From contig CAJUOQ010000020.1 of the NCBI GenBank assembly GCA_910588235.1, positions 1 to 42,051 of the forward strand: 42,051 nt of DNA, read 5' to 3'. The notes beneath the pieces are model-generated. The model saw only the letters and a program-made list of their open reading frames with translations. It was not told where the DNA came from and searched no databases. Both the position numbers and the translations under genes were made by a program. Of the stretch, positions 7,738 through 17,070 are shown piece by piece; the first letter of the stretch is position 1, and the number at the start of each line of letters is the position of its first letter. The stretch is from an uncultured Atopostipes sp. (lineage in GTDB: Bacteria > Bacillota > Bacilli > Lactobacillales > Carnobacteriaceae_A).

Positions 7738-10700
7738 TTGTTTAAGAAACAATTTTTTCCTGAGGCAACAGTAAAGTCGTTAGCGACTAATCAAACCATT
7801 TATGAAAAAGGAAAGGAATTATTCAATAACAATCAAGTGAAAGACTTGAAGTTAAATGAAGAAAACCGTTCCATTGAATTTACCGTTAGAGATGAACAAG
7901 ACCACCACACTTATTTTAGTTTTTTAGAAAATGGACTGGCACAAAAATATTCCTGTGATTGTAGAGAGTTCCAAAAACAATCCGGTGCTTGTCACCACGT
8001 AGTGGCGAGTATATTATATTTAAATACGATTAACCAAGATGCGTTTGATCGATTAAATGAAGATGGAATAGAAGATTTAGAAGCGCCAAGTAGCCAATTA
8101 CAGTTACTCCAGAAAAATCGTCAATTACTAGGTCATTTATTTGACGAAGCGAAAAAAGATATTGAGGCGCAAACCATTTCGTTTAGTAAAACACCTTTAC
8201 AATTTGAATTTGTTTTAAACATGAACCCTCTTCAAAATACTTTTGAATATGAATTTTATTTAAAAGCAGGAGAAGAACATCTATATGTTGTGAAAGATAT
8301 TGTCGAAGTTGTTGGCCATTTATTAAAAGGGAATAATTATACTTTTGGGAAGCAACTGACCTACAATCCTCAAACTTATTCAATTTTGCCTGAAGATCGT
8401 CAATTGCTATCTTATATTTATGAAGTAGGTAAAACGCAAGAAGAGACGATCAACAGAATCTATGGGCAATACACCGCCAATACTTCAGGCGCACTCAGTA
8501 TTCCTCCAAAATATGTTCCAGGTTTACTCGAACACATCATGGAAGTAGACGGTGGCTATGTTCGTATAGCGACACCACCAAAATTATTAAGTTCAATCAA
8601 TCAACTCGAAATGCCTCTAGTCATTCATGAAGGGGAAGAGCGAATACCACTCACTTTCACTGTGACTAAAGAAAAAGAGTATTTTGTATTGGATGTCAGT
8701 GAAAAAGATAAAGAGAAGAAAGTCAATCTTCATCCACAAGCAAATATGGTGAGTATTGATGCTACTTTCTATTTATTAAATCCAACGAACTTTAAAAAAG
8801 CACAATTATTAATTGAAACATTTCGCAATATGCAACAGCAGCCGTTACAATTAACAGAAAACGACTTAATTTCTTTCTATTCATTAATTCTGCCAAGTCT
8901 AAAAGAGTTATTTGAATACGAGGTGGAAGAGAGCATTGAAGAGAATATTCAACATGTGCCTCTCACCCCTGAATTGTATATTGATTACGTCAATGATCAC
9001 TTAACTGTTCGACCGGTATTCAAATATGGTGAAGCAACGCTTTATCCGCTTGCGTCAGAGGAGAATAACAAACAAACCGAATCTTTAGGAAATGAAGGCC
9101 TATTTATTCGCGATGTTTTTCAAGAAAATGATATGTTAAATGTTTTATCCCATTATTTTGGGCGCAGTAAAATTGAAGAGAACGAATATATCTTAGAGTA
9201 TTTACAAGAGATTAGTCTCTTTATTTATGATGATTTAGCTGAACTATCGAAATTAATGAACGTTTACTTGACACCTGAAGCGGAAGCTCTGATTTATGAT
9301 GCAGATGAAGCGCCAGAATTATCGATTGAAATGAATCGAGCGACCAATTTACTGGATATTCGTTTTGATGTCGCAGATGTTGCAACGCATGAGTTGCCTA
9401 ATTTAATTACGCAACTCCAAAAAACAGATCAACGCTTCTATCAGTTAGAATCCGGAAAAATTATTGATTTAGAAGAAGAAGAGTTCCAAGAATTCTTTGA
9501 AAATGTCGAAAAAATTGATTTACAACCGGAAGAAATTTCAGAAGAAACATCTATTTCCTTACTGCGAGGCCTTTCTTTAGTCAATGATGAAAATGTGGCT
9601 ATTGGGGAAGAGCTGCGAGAATTTGTGAAGGATCTTAAAGAACCAGAAAGTCTAAACTTTGAAGTGCCGACCAGTCTCCAAGCGACGCTACGTCCCTACC
9701 AGGAAACGGGCTTTAAGTGGCTCAGCATGCTGGACTATTATGGTCTAGGCGGCGTGTTAGCGGATGACATGGGCTTAGGTAAAACGATTCAATCGATTAC
9801 TTTTATTCTTTCAAAAATCGAAAAACAACCAGGTAAATATTTAATTGTGAGTCCGTCAAGTGTTGTTTATAACTGGGAAAAAGAATGTGAGCAATTTGCG
9901 CCTTCGATTCGTACCACTGTTATTAGCGGAACGATTGAAGAGCGAGGCGAGCAGTTGAAACATGCTTTGGAAACAGACGAGATCGATGTCTTGATTACGA
10001 GTTACCCACTCATTCAAAGAGATATCGAGTACTATCAAAAACATAATTTCCAAACCATTATTCTTGATGAATCACAAAACGTGAAAAATGATGCAACGAA
10101 GACCACAAAGGCTGTTCGACAACTGAATGCCAATACGATCTTTGCGTTGTCAGGAACGCCGATTGAAAATAATTTAAATGAACTATGGTCATTGTTTTCC
10201 ATTATATTACCCGGACTATTCCGCTCTAAAAAAGCATTTAATGAAATGTCAGAAGAGGAAATAGCCCAAAAAATTGATATCTTTATTTTACGTCGTATGA
10301 AAGAAGATGTTTTAGACGACTTACCGCCTAAGACAGAGACGATTGAATATATTGAGTTATCTGAAGAACAAAAACGCCTCTATCAAACACAGCTTTCTTT
10401 AATTCGAAATGATGTAGAATCATTGATTGAAGAAGATGCTTTTGAGCAGAATAGAATGCGTGTCTTAGCGGGAATGACTCGTTTACGACAAATTTGTTGT
10501 GACCCACGCTTGATTGACGAAAGTTATGAAGGAGGCTCTGCTAAATTAGAGCGTCTGATGGAATATCTACGCGAAGCACTCGCTAATAAGAAACGAATTG
10601 TGTTGTTCTCACAATTTACCAGTATGCTAGCGATTATTCGCGAGATCCTGGAAGACTACGGCGTCAGTTACCATTATTTAGATGGAGGGACTCCTAAAAA

Positions 10701-11052
10701 AGACCGTTTAGAATTAACTACTCGTTTCAATGAAGGAGAGAAAGACATCTTCCTCATTTCTTTACGAGCAGGAGGAACGGGCTTAAACTTAACCGGTGGG
10801 GACACTGTCATCTTGTACGACTCTTGGTGGAACCCAGCGATCGAAGATCAAGCTGCTGACCGCGTACACCGTTTTGGTCAACAAAAATCGGTACAAGTCA
10901 TTCGTATGATTATGAAAGGGACGATCGAAGAAGGAATCAATGAATTGCAAGATCAAAAACGAGAGTTAATCGATAATGTGATTCGAACAGATGACGAGAA
11001 GAAAGTCGCGTCTTTAACGAAAGAAGACATTTTAGGTTTACTCTCCGATTAA
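7738..11052 (+). CDS. SWIM-domain SNF2-family DNA helicase/translocase
   Basis: Large (1104 aa) Swi2/Snf2-type ATPase. The N-terminal SWIM zinc finger has Cys73, Cys75, Cys85 and His87 (CxC...CxH). A poorly conserved middle region (about 130-640) precedes the helicase core: LADDMGLGKT (Walker A, about 675), ILDESQ (DEAH-type motif II, about 775), ALSGTPIENN (motif III), RLRQICCDPRL, SLRAGGTGLNLT (motif V) and DRVHRFGQQKSVQV (motif VI, about 1040). Likely a double-stranded-DNA translocase that remodels protein-DNA or RNA polymerase complexes; the substrate is unknown. The start is TTG 7738 after AAGAAGGA. It lies between glyS and dnaG, a position held by ccpN-yqfL in Bacillus. Confidence 0.93.
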   Translation: MFKKQFFPEATVKSLATNQTIYEKGKELFNNNQVKDLKLNEENRSIEFTVRDEQDHHTYFSFLENGLAQKYSCDCREFQKQSGACHHVVASILYLNTINQDAFDRLNEDGIEDLEAPSSQLQLLQKNRQLLGHLFDEAKKDIEAQTISFSKTPLQFEFVLNMNPLQNTFEYEFYLKAGEEHLYVVKDIVEVVGHLLKGNNYTFGKQLTYNPQTYSILPEDRQLLSYIYEVGKTQEETINRIYGQYTANTSGALSIPPKYVPGLLEHIMEVDGGYVRIATPPKLLSSINQLEMPLVIHEGEERIPLTFTVTKEKEYFVLDVSEKDKEKKVNLHPQANMVSIDATFYLLNPTNFKKAQLLIETFRNMQQQPLQLTENDLISFYSLILPSLKELFEYEVEESIEENIQHVPLTPELYIDYVNDHLTVRPVFKYGEATLYPLASEENNKQTESLGNEGLFIRDVFQENDMLNVLSHYFGRSKIEENEYILEYLQEISLFIYDDLAELSKLMNVYLTPEAEALIYDADEAPELSIEMNRATNLLDIRFDVADVATHELPNLITQLQKTDQRFYQLESGKIIDLEEEEFQEFFENVEKIDLQPEEISEETSISLLRGLSLVNDENVAIGEELREFVKDLKEPESLNFEVPTSLQATLRPYQETGFKWLSMLDYYGLGGVLADDMGLGKTIQSITFILSKIEKQPGKYLIVSPSSVVYNWEKECEQFAPSIRTTVISGTIEERGEQLKHALETDEIDVLITSYPLIQRDIEYYQKHNFQTIILDESQNVKNDATKTTKAVRQLNANTIFALSGTPIENNLNELWSLFSIILPGLFRSKKAFNEMSEEEIAQKIDIFILRRMKEDVLDDLPPKTETIEYIELSEEQKRLYQTQLSLIRNDVESLIEEDAFEQNRMRVLAGMTRLRQICCDPRLIDESYEGGSAKLERLMEYLREALANKKRIVLFSQFTSMLAIIREILEDYGVSYHYLDGGTPKKDRLELTTRFNEGEKDIFLISLRAGGTGLNLTGGDTVILYDSWWNPAIEDQAADRVHRFGQQKSVQVIRMIMKGTIEEGINELQDQKRELIDNVIRTDDEKKVASLTKEDILGLLSD

Positions 11053-11054
11053 GT

Positions 11055-11139
11055 CTACAAAACAATCCTCATTGCTGGCAAAAATGACTGTGTTTTGAAA
11101 CAGGAAAAACCGTCTAAAACCAATGAGGGTTTTAGTTTG
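11055..11139 (+). terminator. Probable terminator of helicase gene with alternative folds
   Basis: CCTCATTG (11067-11074) can pair with CAATGAGG (11121-11128) around a 46-base loop, with flanking CTA/AAAAC and GTTTTAG adding further pairs around bulges. A competing compact hairpin is CTAAAACC (11114-11121), loop of six, GGTTTTAG (11128-11135), then TTTG. The T-tract is weak, so termination strength is uncertain. Confidence 0.45.
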
Positions 11140-11155
11140 TGGCAATGCATGTAAA

Positions 11156-11183
11156 TTGACATTTAGCGTATAAATGATATACT
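11156..11183 (+). promoter_or_regulatory. Promoter of dnaG-rpoD
   Basis: A consensus -35 TTGACA (11156-11161) and TATACT (11178-11183) with 16-base spacing. The roughly 60-base leader is very AT-rich and contains short repeats of ATTAG/CTAAT. Confidence 0.75.
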
Positions 11184-11253
11184 AATAACTGTAATTAAAA
11201 TTAGGTTTATTATGACTAATTATATAAGAATCAGATAAAAAGAGGTGAGCATG

Positions 11254-13140
11254 ATGGTTCGAATTCCTGAAGCAACAGTTGATGATATAAGGCAGAATAC
11301 GGATATTGTGGATGTAGTTTCACAGTATTTACAACTGAGAAAATCAGGACAGAATCATTTTGCTCACTGTCCTTTTCATGAGGATAATACGCCTTCTTTC
11401 TCAGTCAATGACCAAAAACAAATCTTTTATTGTTTTAGTTGTGGTCGTGGTGGAAATGTCTTTAACTTCTTAAGAGAAATTGAAGGACTCACTTATCCAG
11501 AAGCTATCATTAAAACCGCTGAATTAACAAATTATCCATTAGATCAATCGATGGTTGCGCAAGTGATGAATCAACCGCATTACGAAGATTCAACCACCGG
11601 AAAACTTTACGCAATGAATACGTTGGCGAAAAGCTTTTATCATCATATTTTGATGAATACGCCTTTAGGGAAACCAGCCCTTGATTATTTATTAAACCGT
11701 GGGCTTACAAAAGAAACCTTAGAAGAGTTTGAGTTAGGCTTTTCTCCACCTCAACGGAATGCTTTGTTTTTATATTTAAAATCACAAAAAGATACTGATT
11801 TTGAAATGGAACATTATCAAAATTCGGGTTTATTTTCGCAAAATGATCAACCGGAGACGCAAGAGTTTCTGGATCGGTTTTCAAATCGAATCATGTTCCC
11901 GATTCATAATGAACGTGGAAATGCAATTGGTTTTTCAGGCCGAATATTTGAAGAAAAGAAAGATTCTTTTCCAACAGCCAAATATTTAAACACTCCTGAA
12001 ACCTCACTATTTAACAAAAGTAGTATTATTTATAATTTTGATAAAGCCAAATCAGCCATTCGGCGTGAGAACGAAGCAATGCTGTTTGAAGGGTATATGG
12101 ATGTGATTTCTGCTTGGCAAGCCGGTGTTAAAAATGGGATTGCCTCGATGGGAACCAGTTTAACGGAAGATCAGATTAAACGTTTAGATCGCTTTACGGA
12201 TCAAGTTGTCCTCGCCTTTGATGGGGACGATGCAGGTTCAGAAGCGATTCAGCGATCGGCTCATTATTTGACTGAAAATACGCATTTCAATGTAGAAGTG
12301 GTCACTTTTCCTAGTGGACTTGACCCTGATGACTATATCCAAAAACATGGCGCTAACGAATTTAAAGAGTTTTTAACTCACGGACGCGATACTTATATGG
12401 GCTTTTTAATGCAATATTATCGTCGTGACCGGAATCTAGCCAATGAAACAGAACAAATTGAGTATATTGATAATATTTTACAAGAACTCACAAAAGTAGA
12501 TTCTTTAGTCGAACGTGAAATTTATTTAAGTCAACTTGCGGATGAATTTCATGTATCCTTGGATACGTTGAAAACACAATTTGAAACTGTGATGAGTGAA
12601 AGTCAAGCTCGACAGTTAGATGAATTGAAACAACAGCAACGTTCGATGCGAAATGAAGTTCCGACGGTTCAAGTTTCTCATGAAAATAAACAAAAATTTA
12701 CTTTAGTAGAACAAGCAGAAAGAATGCTGTTAAATCGATTGTTTTATTATGAAGAAGCATGGCTCTTATTAAACAAAATTGATCCAGCATTTGAATTTGT
12801 GAGCGAAGATTATCAGCTTATTTATATTCTCTTTGAATCTTATCGGGAGACAGATTTTGAAAACACAGATACTGAAGGTTTCTTAGACTATTTACAAGAA
12901 GATCATTTAAAGAAAAAAGTAGCTGAAATCTTTTTAATTGATTTAGGAGACTTGGTAGAAACAGAAATTAAAGATTATATTCATGTCATTAACAATGTTT
13001 CTCCCGTTAAAGAAGCAATTTCACAAAAGACAGAAGCACTGAAAGAAGCACAAAGAGCTGGAAATACAAGTGAGCAGGCAGCACTTGCAATTGAGATTAT
13101 CAATTTAAATAAAAAGTTGAAAAATGAAATAACAGAATAA
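11254..13140 (+). CDS. dnaG: DNA primase DnaG
   Basis: Replicative primase making RNA primers for the lagging strand. The N-terminal CHC2 zinc-binding domain (CPFHEDNTPSF ... FYCFSCGRGG) is followed by the TOPRIM catalytic core (EGYMDVISAWQAG, ASMGTSLT, VLAFDGDDAGSEA, FPSGLDPDDYI) and a C-terminal helicase-binding region. About 628 residues, normal for Gram-positives. Upstream GTG 11245 lies inside the AGAGGTGA ribosome site, so ATG 11254 (5-base spacing) is chosen; ATG 11251 is the alternative. It is transcribed with rpoD 43 bases downstream, the classic macromolecular-synthesis pair. Confidence 0.97.
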   Translation: MVRIPEATVDDIRQNTDIVDVVSQYLQLRKSGQNHFAHCPFHEDNTPSFSVNDQKQIFYCFSCGRGGNVFNFLREIEGLTYPEAIIKTAELTNYPLDQSMVAQVMNQPHYEDSTTGKLYAMNTLAKSFYHHILMNTPLGKPALDYLLNRGLTKETLEEFELGFSPPQRNALFLYLKSQKDTDFEMEHYQNSGLFSQNDQPETQEFLDRFSNRIMFPIHNERGNAIGFSGRIFEEKKDSFPTAKYLNTPETSLFNKSSIIYNFDKAKSAIRRENEAMLFEGYMDVISAWQAGVKNGIASMGTSLTEDQIKRLDRFTDQVVLAFDGDDAGSEAIQRSAHYLTENTHFNVEVVTFPSGLDPDDYIQKHGANEFKEFLTHGRDTYMGFLMQYYRRDRNLANETEQIEYIDNILQELTKVDSLVEREIYLSQLADEFHVSLDTLKTQFETVMSESQARQLDELKQQQRSMRNEVPTVQVSHENKQKFTLVEQAERMLLNRLFYYEEAWLLLNKIDPAFEFVSEDYQLIYILFESYRETDFENTDTEGFLDYLQEDHLKKKVAEIFLIDLGDLVETEIKDYIHVINNVSPVKEAISQKTEALKEAQRAGNTSEQAALAIEIINLNKKLKNEITE

Positions 13141-13183
13141 TTAGAAAATAAATGGTATCATAACTATGGGAGGCAGTAATCTT

Positions 13184-14302
13184 ATGGCAGAAGCTCCGAA
13201 AACAAAAAAAGATTATCAAACGGCACGTAAGGAACTTATCGATGAGATTAAATTTTTAGGTAACGACACCGTTTCTTATGTCGAGTTGAGTGACAAACTC
13301 GCTCGTCCTTATCAGTTAGATGATGAGGGAATGGATAAATTAATTCAAAAACTTGAAGATGAAGGAATTGGCGTCGTTGATGAAGACGGTGACCCATTAA
13401 CTAAACAAGTGGAAGAAGAAGAGGCGACAGTAGAAGAAGCTCGACAAGAGCAATTAGTCGCTCCTCCAGGTGTAAAAATTAACGACCCTGTTCGTATGTA
13501 CTTGAAAGAAATTGGTCGTGTAGATTTACTTTCTGCAGATGAAGAAGTTGAACTAGCAAAACGTATCTTAGAAGGCGATCGAAGCGCCGAAGATGAATTA
13601 GCAAGTGCAAACTTGCGTTTAGTGGTCTCTATCGCTAAACGATACGTTGGTCGTGGCATGAGCTTCTTAGACTTGATCCAAGAAGGAAATATGGGTCTTA
13701 TGAAGGCTGTTACAAAATTCGACCATACGAAAGGTTTCAAGTTCTCAACATACGCTACTTGGTGGATCCGTCAAGCGATCACACGTGCGATTGCGGATCA
13801 AGCTCGTACGATTCGTATTCCAGTACACATGGTAGAAACGATTAATAAATTAGTCCGTGTGCAGAGATCATTGCTTCAAGATTTAGGGCGAGAACCAACC
13901 CCTGAAGAGATTGGAGCTGAGATGGACTTACCAACTGAAAAGGTACGTAATATCATCAGTATTTCTCAAGACCCTGTTTCCTTGGAGACACCCATCGGAG
14001 AAGAAAATGACTCTCACTTAGGTGACTTCATTGAAGATGGGGAAGCAATGGACCCTGAAGACAATGCATCTTACGAAATGTTGAAGGGCGAACTTGAAGA
14101 TGTCCTAGAAACATTAACTGATCGTGAAGAAAACGTCCTTCGTCTACGTTTTGGTTTAGACGACGGTCGTAACCGTACACTGGAAGACGTTGGAAAAGTA
14201 TTTGGCGTGACGCGTGAACGTATCCGTCAAATCGAAGCCAAAGCTTTAAGAAAACTTCGTCATCCAAGCCGTTCAAAACAACTCAAAGACTTTTTAGAGT
14301 AA
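13184..14302 (+). CDS. rpoD: Primary sigma factor RpoD (sigma-A)
   Basis: Housekeeping sigma-70 factor. Visible parts are a short acidic region 1.1; region 1.2 (DPVRMYLKEIGRVDLLS); region 2 with NLRLVVSIAKRYVGRG, FLDLIQEGNMGLMKAV and the -10-binding FSTYATWWIRQAI; region 3; and region 4 with the -35-binding helix-turn-helix (TLEDVGKVFGVTRERIRQIE). About 372 residues, typical of Firmicutes. ATG 13166 overlaps the GGGAGG ribosome site, so ATG 13184 (MAEAPKTKKD) is the likely start. An intrinsic terminator follows. Confidence 0.98.
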   Translation: MAEAPKTKKDYQTARKELIDEIKFLGNDTVSYVELSDKLARPYQLDDEGMDKLIQKLEDEGIGVVDEDGDPLTKQVEEEEATVEEARQEQLVAPPGVKINDPVRMYLKEIGRVDLLSADEEVELAKRILEGDRSAEDELASANLRLVVSIAKRYVGRGMSFLDLIQEGNMGLMKAVTKFDHTKGFKFSTYATWWIRQAITRAIADQARTIRIPVHMVETINKLVRVQRSLLQDLGREPTPEEIGAEMDLPTEKVRNIISISQDPVSLETPIGEENDSHLGDFIEDGEAMDPEDNASYEMLKGELEDVLETLTDREENVLRLRFGLDDGRNRTLEDVGKVFGVTRERIRQIEAKALRKLRHPSRSKQLKDFLE

Positions 14303-14321
14303 ATAACGGTTAAACATGAGG

Positions 14322-14360
14322 TTAAGGGCGTAAGTTTCATCTACGTCCTTAATTTTTTTA
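14322..14360 (+). terminator. Intrinsic terminator of dnaG-rpoD
   Basis: TTAAGGGCGTA (14322-14332) pairs with TACGTCCTTAA (one G-U) followed by a run of seven T. Confidence 0.9.
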
Positions 14361-14400
14361 CATAAAAGCGACATGGCAGGAAAATATTTGTCATGTAACT

Positions 14401-14429
14401 TTGCATTACAAGTGTTTGTTTGATATAAT
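14401..14429 (+). promoter_or_regulatory. Promoter of rplY/ctc
   Basis: TTGCAT (14401-14406) and a perfect TATAAT (14424-14429) with the optimal 17-base spacer. Confidence 0.8.
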
Positions 14430-14507
14430 ATTCCTTGGTTTATTCAGACATGACTACATGAAACTGAATTAGAAATTTACTTAAATATTGAGTGGAAGGT
14501 GAAAGAT

Positions 14508-15143
14508 ATGAAAATTGTTGCGGAAACACGCGCAAAAACAGGTACGTCTGCTTCTAAACAGGCACGTGCTGCTGGAAAATTACCAGCTGTCGTTTATGGT
14601 AAGCAAGTAGAATCATTACCTATCTTATTAGATTTAAAAGAGTTTGAAGACGTTATTCGTGAAGTTGGTTCGAATGGTGTTTTCAAGATCGATGTGGATG
14701 GGGAAGAATACAGTGTATTCGTTAAAGACACTGCAGAATTTGCCCTTGTTCAAAAACTATATCACGTTGATTTACAAGCATTTACTGCTGGAGAGAAAGT
14801 TATTATGACAATCCCAGTTTACGTAGATGGTGAAGAAGAAATTGAGGCAGGAATTGTATCACAATCTATTTCTGAAATAGAATTAGAGATTGCACCAGAA
14901 GAAGCACCAGAATACTTCACAGTGGATGTTTCTGAGCTTGAAATTGGAGATATGTTAACTGTTGCAGACATGGAAATGCCTGAAGACGCAGAACTTATTA
15001 CCGAAACAGACGAAACAGTTGTTTCAGTAAACGCTCCTGAAGACATCTCAGAAGACTTAGAGCCAACAGAATCTTCAGATGTTATGCCTGAACCAGAAGT
15101 TATTGGCGCTGACGAAGACGAAGAAGATACTGAAGAAGAATAA
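14508..15143 (+). CDS. rplY: Ribosomal protein L25/general stress protein Ctc
   Basis: Long (TL5/Ctc-type) form of 50S protein L25, which binds 5S rRNA. The N-terminal L25 domain has the TRAKTGTSASKQARAAGKLP and AVVYGK motifs, then the beta-rich C-terminal TL5 domain (IPVYVDGEEEIEAGI onwards). The last roughly 35 residues form a strongly acidic tail rich in Asp and Glu. About 211 residues. Upstream GTG 14499 lies in the GGAAGGTG ribosome site, so ATG 14508 is used. It is a single-gene unit with its own promoter and terminator. Confidence 0.95.
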   Translation: MKIVAETRAKTGTSASKQARAAGKLPAVVYGKQVESLPILLDLKEFEDVIREVGSNGVFKIDVDGEEYSVFVKDTAEFALVQKLYHVDLQAFTAGEKVIMTIPVYVDGEEEIEAGIVSQSISEIELEIAPEEAPEYFTVDVSELEIGDMLTVADMEMPEDAELITETDETVVSVNAPEDISEDLEPTESSDVMPEPEVIGADEDEEDTEEE

Positions 15144-15154
15144 TAGATTTTTTA

Positions 15155-15200
15155 TAACCTTCGCATAACAAAGAGTTTCTTTTTGTATGTGGAGGTTTTT
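15155..15200 (+). terminator. Intrinsic terminator of rplY
   Basis: AACCTTCGCATA pairs with TATGTGGAGGTT (two G-U pairs) and is followed by a run of T. Confidence 0.85.
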
Positions 15201-15233
15201 TTCTATCATTTTAAAATGAAATAGGTGGCTCTT

Positions 15234-15929
15234 GTGAAAAAAATCGAATTATCAAAGAGATTACAACATGCAGCAAAATTTGTTGTGCCCGATGAGCCGA
15301 TTGCAGATATCGGCTCTGATCACGCTTATTTACCGATCTATTTAGTCCAACAAAAGAAAGTCCCGACCGCGATCGCTGGAGAAGTGGCCTTGGGTCCTTT
15401 AAAGCATGCGGAGAATATCGTGATGCGTTATGGATTAGCGAATAAAATATCTGTGCGTTTAGGGGACGGCCTAGAGGTGCTTGAGGAAAAGGAAGCGCTG
15501 GGAACAATCTTTATTTGTGGCATGGGAGGTCTTTTAATAAAGAAAATTTTAAGTAGTGGGTATGCGATAGGAAAAATTTCACAAAAAACACGTTTAGTCT
15601 TACAAGCAAATAATGAAGAGAAGGCTTTGCGAGAGTTTTTAATGAAAGAAAACTATAAGATTATCGCTGAGGATATTTTAGAAGACAAAGGGAAGACTTA
15701 TGAAATAATTGTCGCCGAATTTTCAAAGACAGCTGTTGTCTATTCAGAACTTGAATTATTTTTTGGCCCTCAACTTCTAGCGGCCTCTTCTGCTACTTTT
15801 AGAAAAAAATGGTCACAAGCATTGAAAATCAATGAACGGATTCTTGCACAGTTACTAAATACAGAGCATGAAGAGAAAATTCTGGAAATCCAAGAAAAAA
15901 TACAAAAGATTAAACAGGTGATTTCATGA
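15234..15929 (+). CDS. trmK: tRNA (adenine22-N1)-methyltransferase TrmK
   Basis: SAM-dependent methyltransferase forming m1A22 in bacterial tRNAs (Bacillus YqfN/TrmK). The Rossmann-type N-terminal domain shows LSKRLQHAAKFV, the SAM motif ADIGSDHAYLP, GDGLEVL and the motif-IV-like ICGMGGLLIKKIL; the C-terminal part is a predicted coiled coil. About 231 residues. Upstream GTG 15225 lies in the AGGTGG ribosome site, so GTG 15234 is preferred. The stop overlaps the next start by 4 bases. The pairing with a yqfO homologue just after the rpoD region matches Bacillus. Confidence 0.93.
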   Translation: MKKIELSKRLQHAAKFVVPDEPIADIGSDHAYLPIYLVQQKKVPTAIAGEVALGPLKHAENIVMRYGLANKISVRLGDGLEVLEEKEALGTIFICGMGGLLIKKILSSGYAIGKISQKTRLVLQANNEEKALREFLMKENYKIIAEDILEDKGKTYEIIVAEFSKTAVVYSELELFFGPQLLAASSATFRKKWSQALKINERILAQLLNTEHEEKILEIQEKIQKIKQVIS

Positions 15930-17044
15930 CAAAAACAGGAGAAATTATTCAACAGATTGAGCGATTCGCTCCGCCACATTTGGCTGAAGATTGGGATCCT
16001 ATCGGTTTAGCTTTTGGATCCAATGATCAGAAAGTTAATCGCATGATGGTGGCGCTTGACTTAGATGCGAACACTCTAAAAGAAGCGAAAGAAAAAGAGG
16101 TTGACTTTATATTTACGCATCATCCTTCTATTTTTGGTTCTTTAAAAACATTAAATGAACACGATGCGCGTCGTCAAGAATATTTGGAATTGATTCGTTC
16201 AAACATTGCTTTATATTCTGCGCACACCAATGTGGATGCTGCTGAAAATGGAATGAATGATTGGTTGGCAGAAACATTGGCATTAAAAGGTCCTTACGAA
16301 GTCATCGATCCTTCCTATCAAACACCTCTTAGTTTATTGGTCCTCTATACACCACATGCAGAAGCTCAAAATATGCGCGCTGCCTTGCATGAAGTAGGTG
16401 CGGGACAAGTAGGTGATTACAGCAATGTTTCCTACACAAGCGAAGGAAAAGGGCATTTTACGCCAAGCTACGAAGCGAACCCAACGATCGGTAAAGAAAA
16501 CCAAGCAGAAACCGTCGCGGAAGAGCGTGCAGAGATTTTGTTTCCTCGTCATTTATTATCAAAAGTTATCGAGACGATTTATAAACATCATCCGTATGAA
16601 GAACCAGTTTTTCATATTTTAGCAACAGGGAAAACAGAAAAAACATATGGTATTGGTCGTGTGGGTGAGTTATCGACGCCCCAAACATTTTCAACCCTTA
16701 TCGATCGTGTCAAAAAGGTTTTCTCATTATCACATGTCCGTTATGCGAATGCCGATTTGAATACGGAAATTAAAAAAGTCGCTATTTTAGGAGGCTCTGG
16801 TGAAAAATACTACGAACAAGCCCTCAGTAAGAATGCGGACTTGTATATCACCGGTGATATTTCATACCATGGCGCTCAAGATATGATTCGAGAGGGCTTG
16901 TTGTTTATAGATGCTGGGCATTTTATTGAAAATATATTTGTTGAAAAAATGACGGCGAATTTAGAAAAATGGAAGCAAGAAAAAAACTGGGACATCGAAA
17001 TTATTCCTGCTGAAGCTCAAGAAGATGTTTTTCGTTTCAGTTAA
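15926..17044 (+). CDS. Nif3-family dinuclear metal protein (YqfO-type)
   Basis: NIF3/GTP cyclohydrolase I type 2-like protein of the long YqfO form (372 aa). The two halves of the NIF3 fold carry the metal-binding motifs FTHHPSIFG and SAHTNVDAA in the first half and GGSGEKYY, TGDISYH and DAGHFIEN in the second. They are separated by the PII-like insert (about residues 130-230) with HHPYEEPVFHI. Its biochemical function is unsettled in the family. ATG 15926 overlaps the trmK stop, with AGGTGAT upstream, indicating coupled translation. Confidence 0.93.
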   Translation: MTKTGEIIQQIERFAPPHLAEDWDPIGLAFGSNDQKVNRMMVALDLDANTLKEAKEKEVDFIFTHHPSIFGSLKTLNEHDARRQEYLELIRSNIALYSAHTNVDAAENGMNDWLAETLALKGPYEVIDPSYQTPLSLLVLYTPHAEAQNMRAALHEVGAGQVGDYSNVSYTSEGKGHFTPSYEANPTIGKENQAETVAEERAEILFPRHLLSKVIETIYKHHPYEEPVFHILATGKTEKTYGIGRVGELSTPQTFSTLIDRVKKVFSLSHVRYANADLNTEIKKVAILGGSGEKYYEQALSKNADLYITGDISYHGAQDMIREGLLFIDAGHFIENIFVEKMTANLEKWKQEKNWDIEIIPAEAQEDVFRFS

Positions 17045-17070
17045 TCGAAACGTAGAAAAAGGAGACAAAT

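Noticed and set aside
11212..11238. Eight-codon leader ORF (MTNYIRIR) just before dnaG
   Set aside because: Ribosome site is poor and the composition suits no clear attenuation scheme; likely chance in an AT-rich leader.
13345..13740. 131-codon minus-strand frame within rpoD
   Set aside because: Antisense to conserved sigma regions 1-2; Ser-rich shadow composition.
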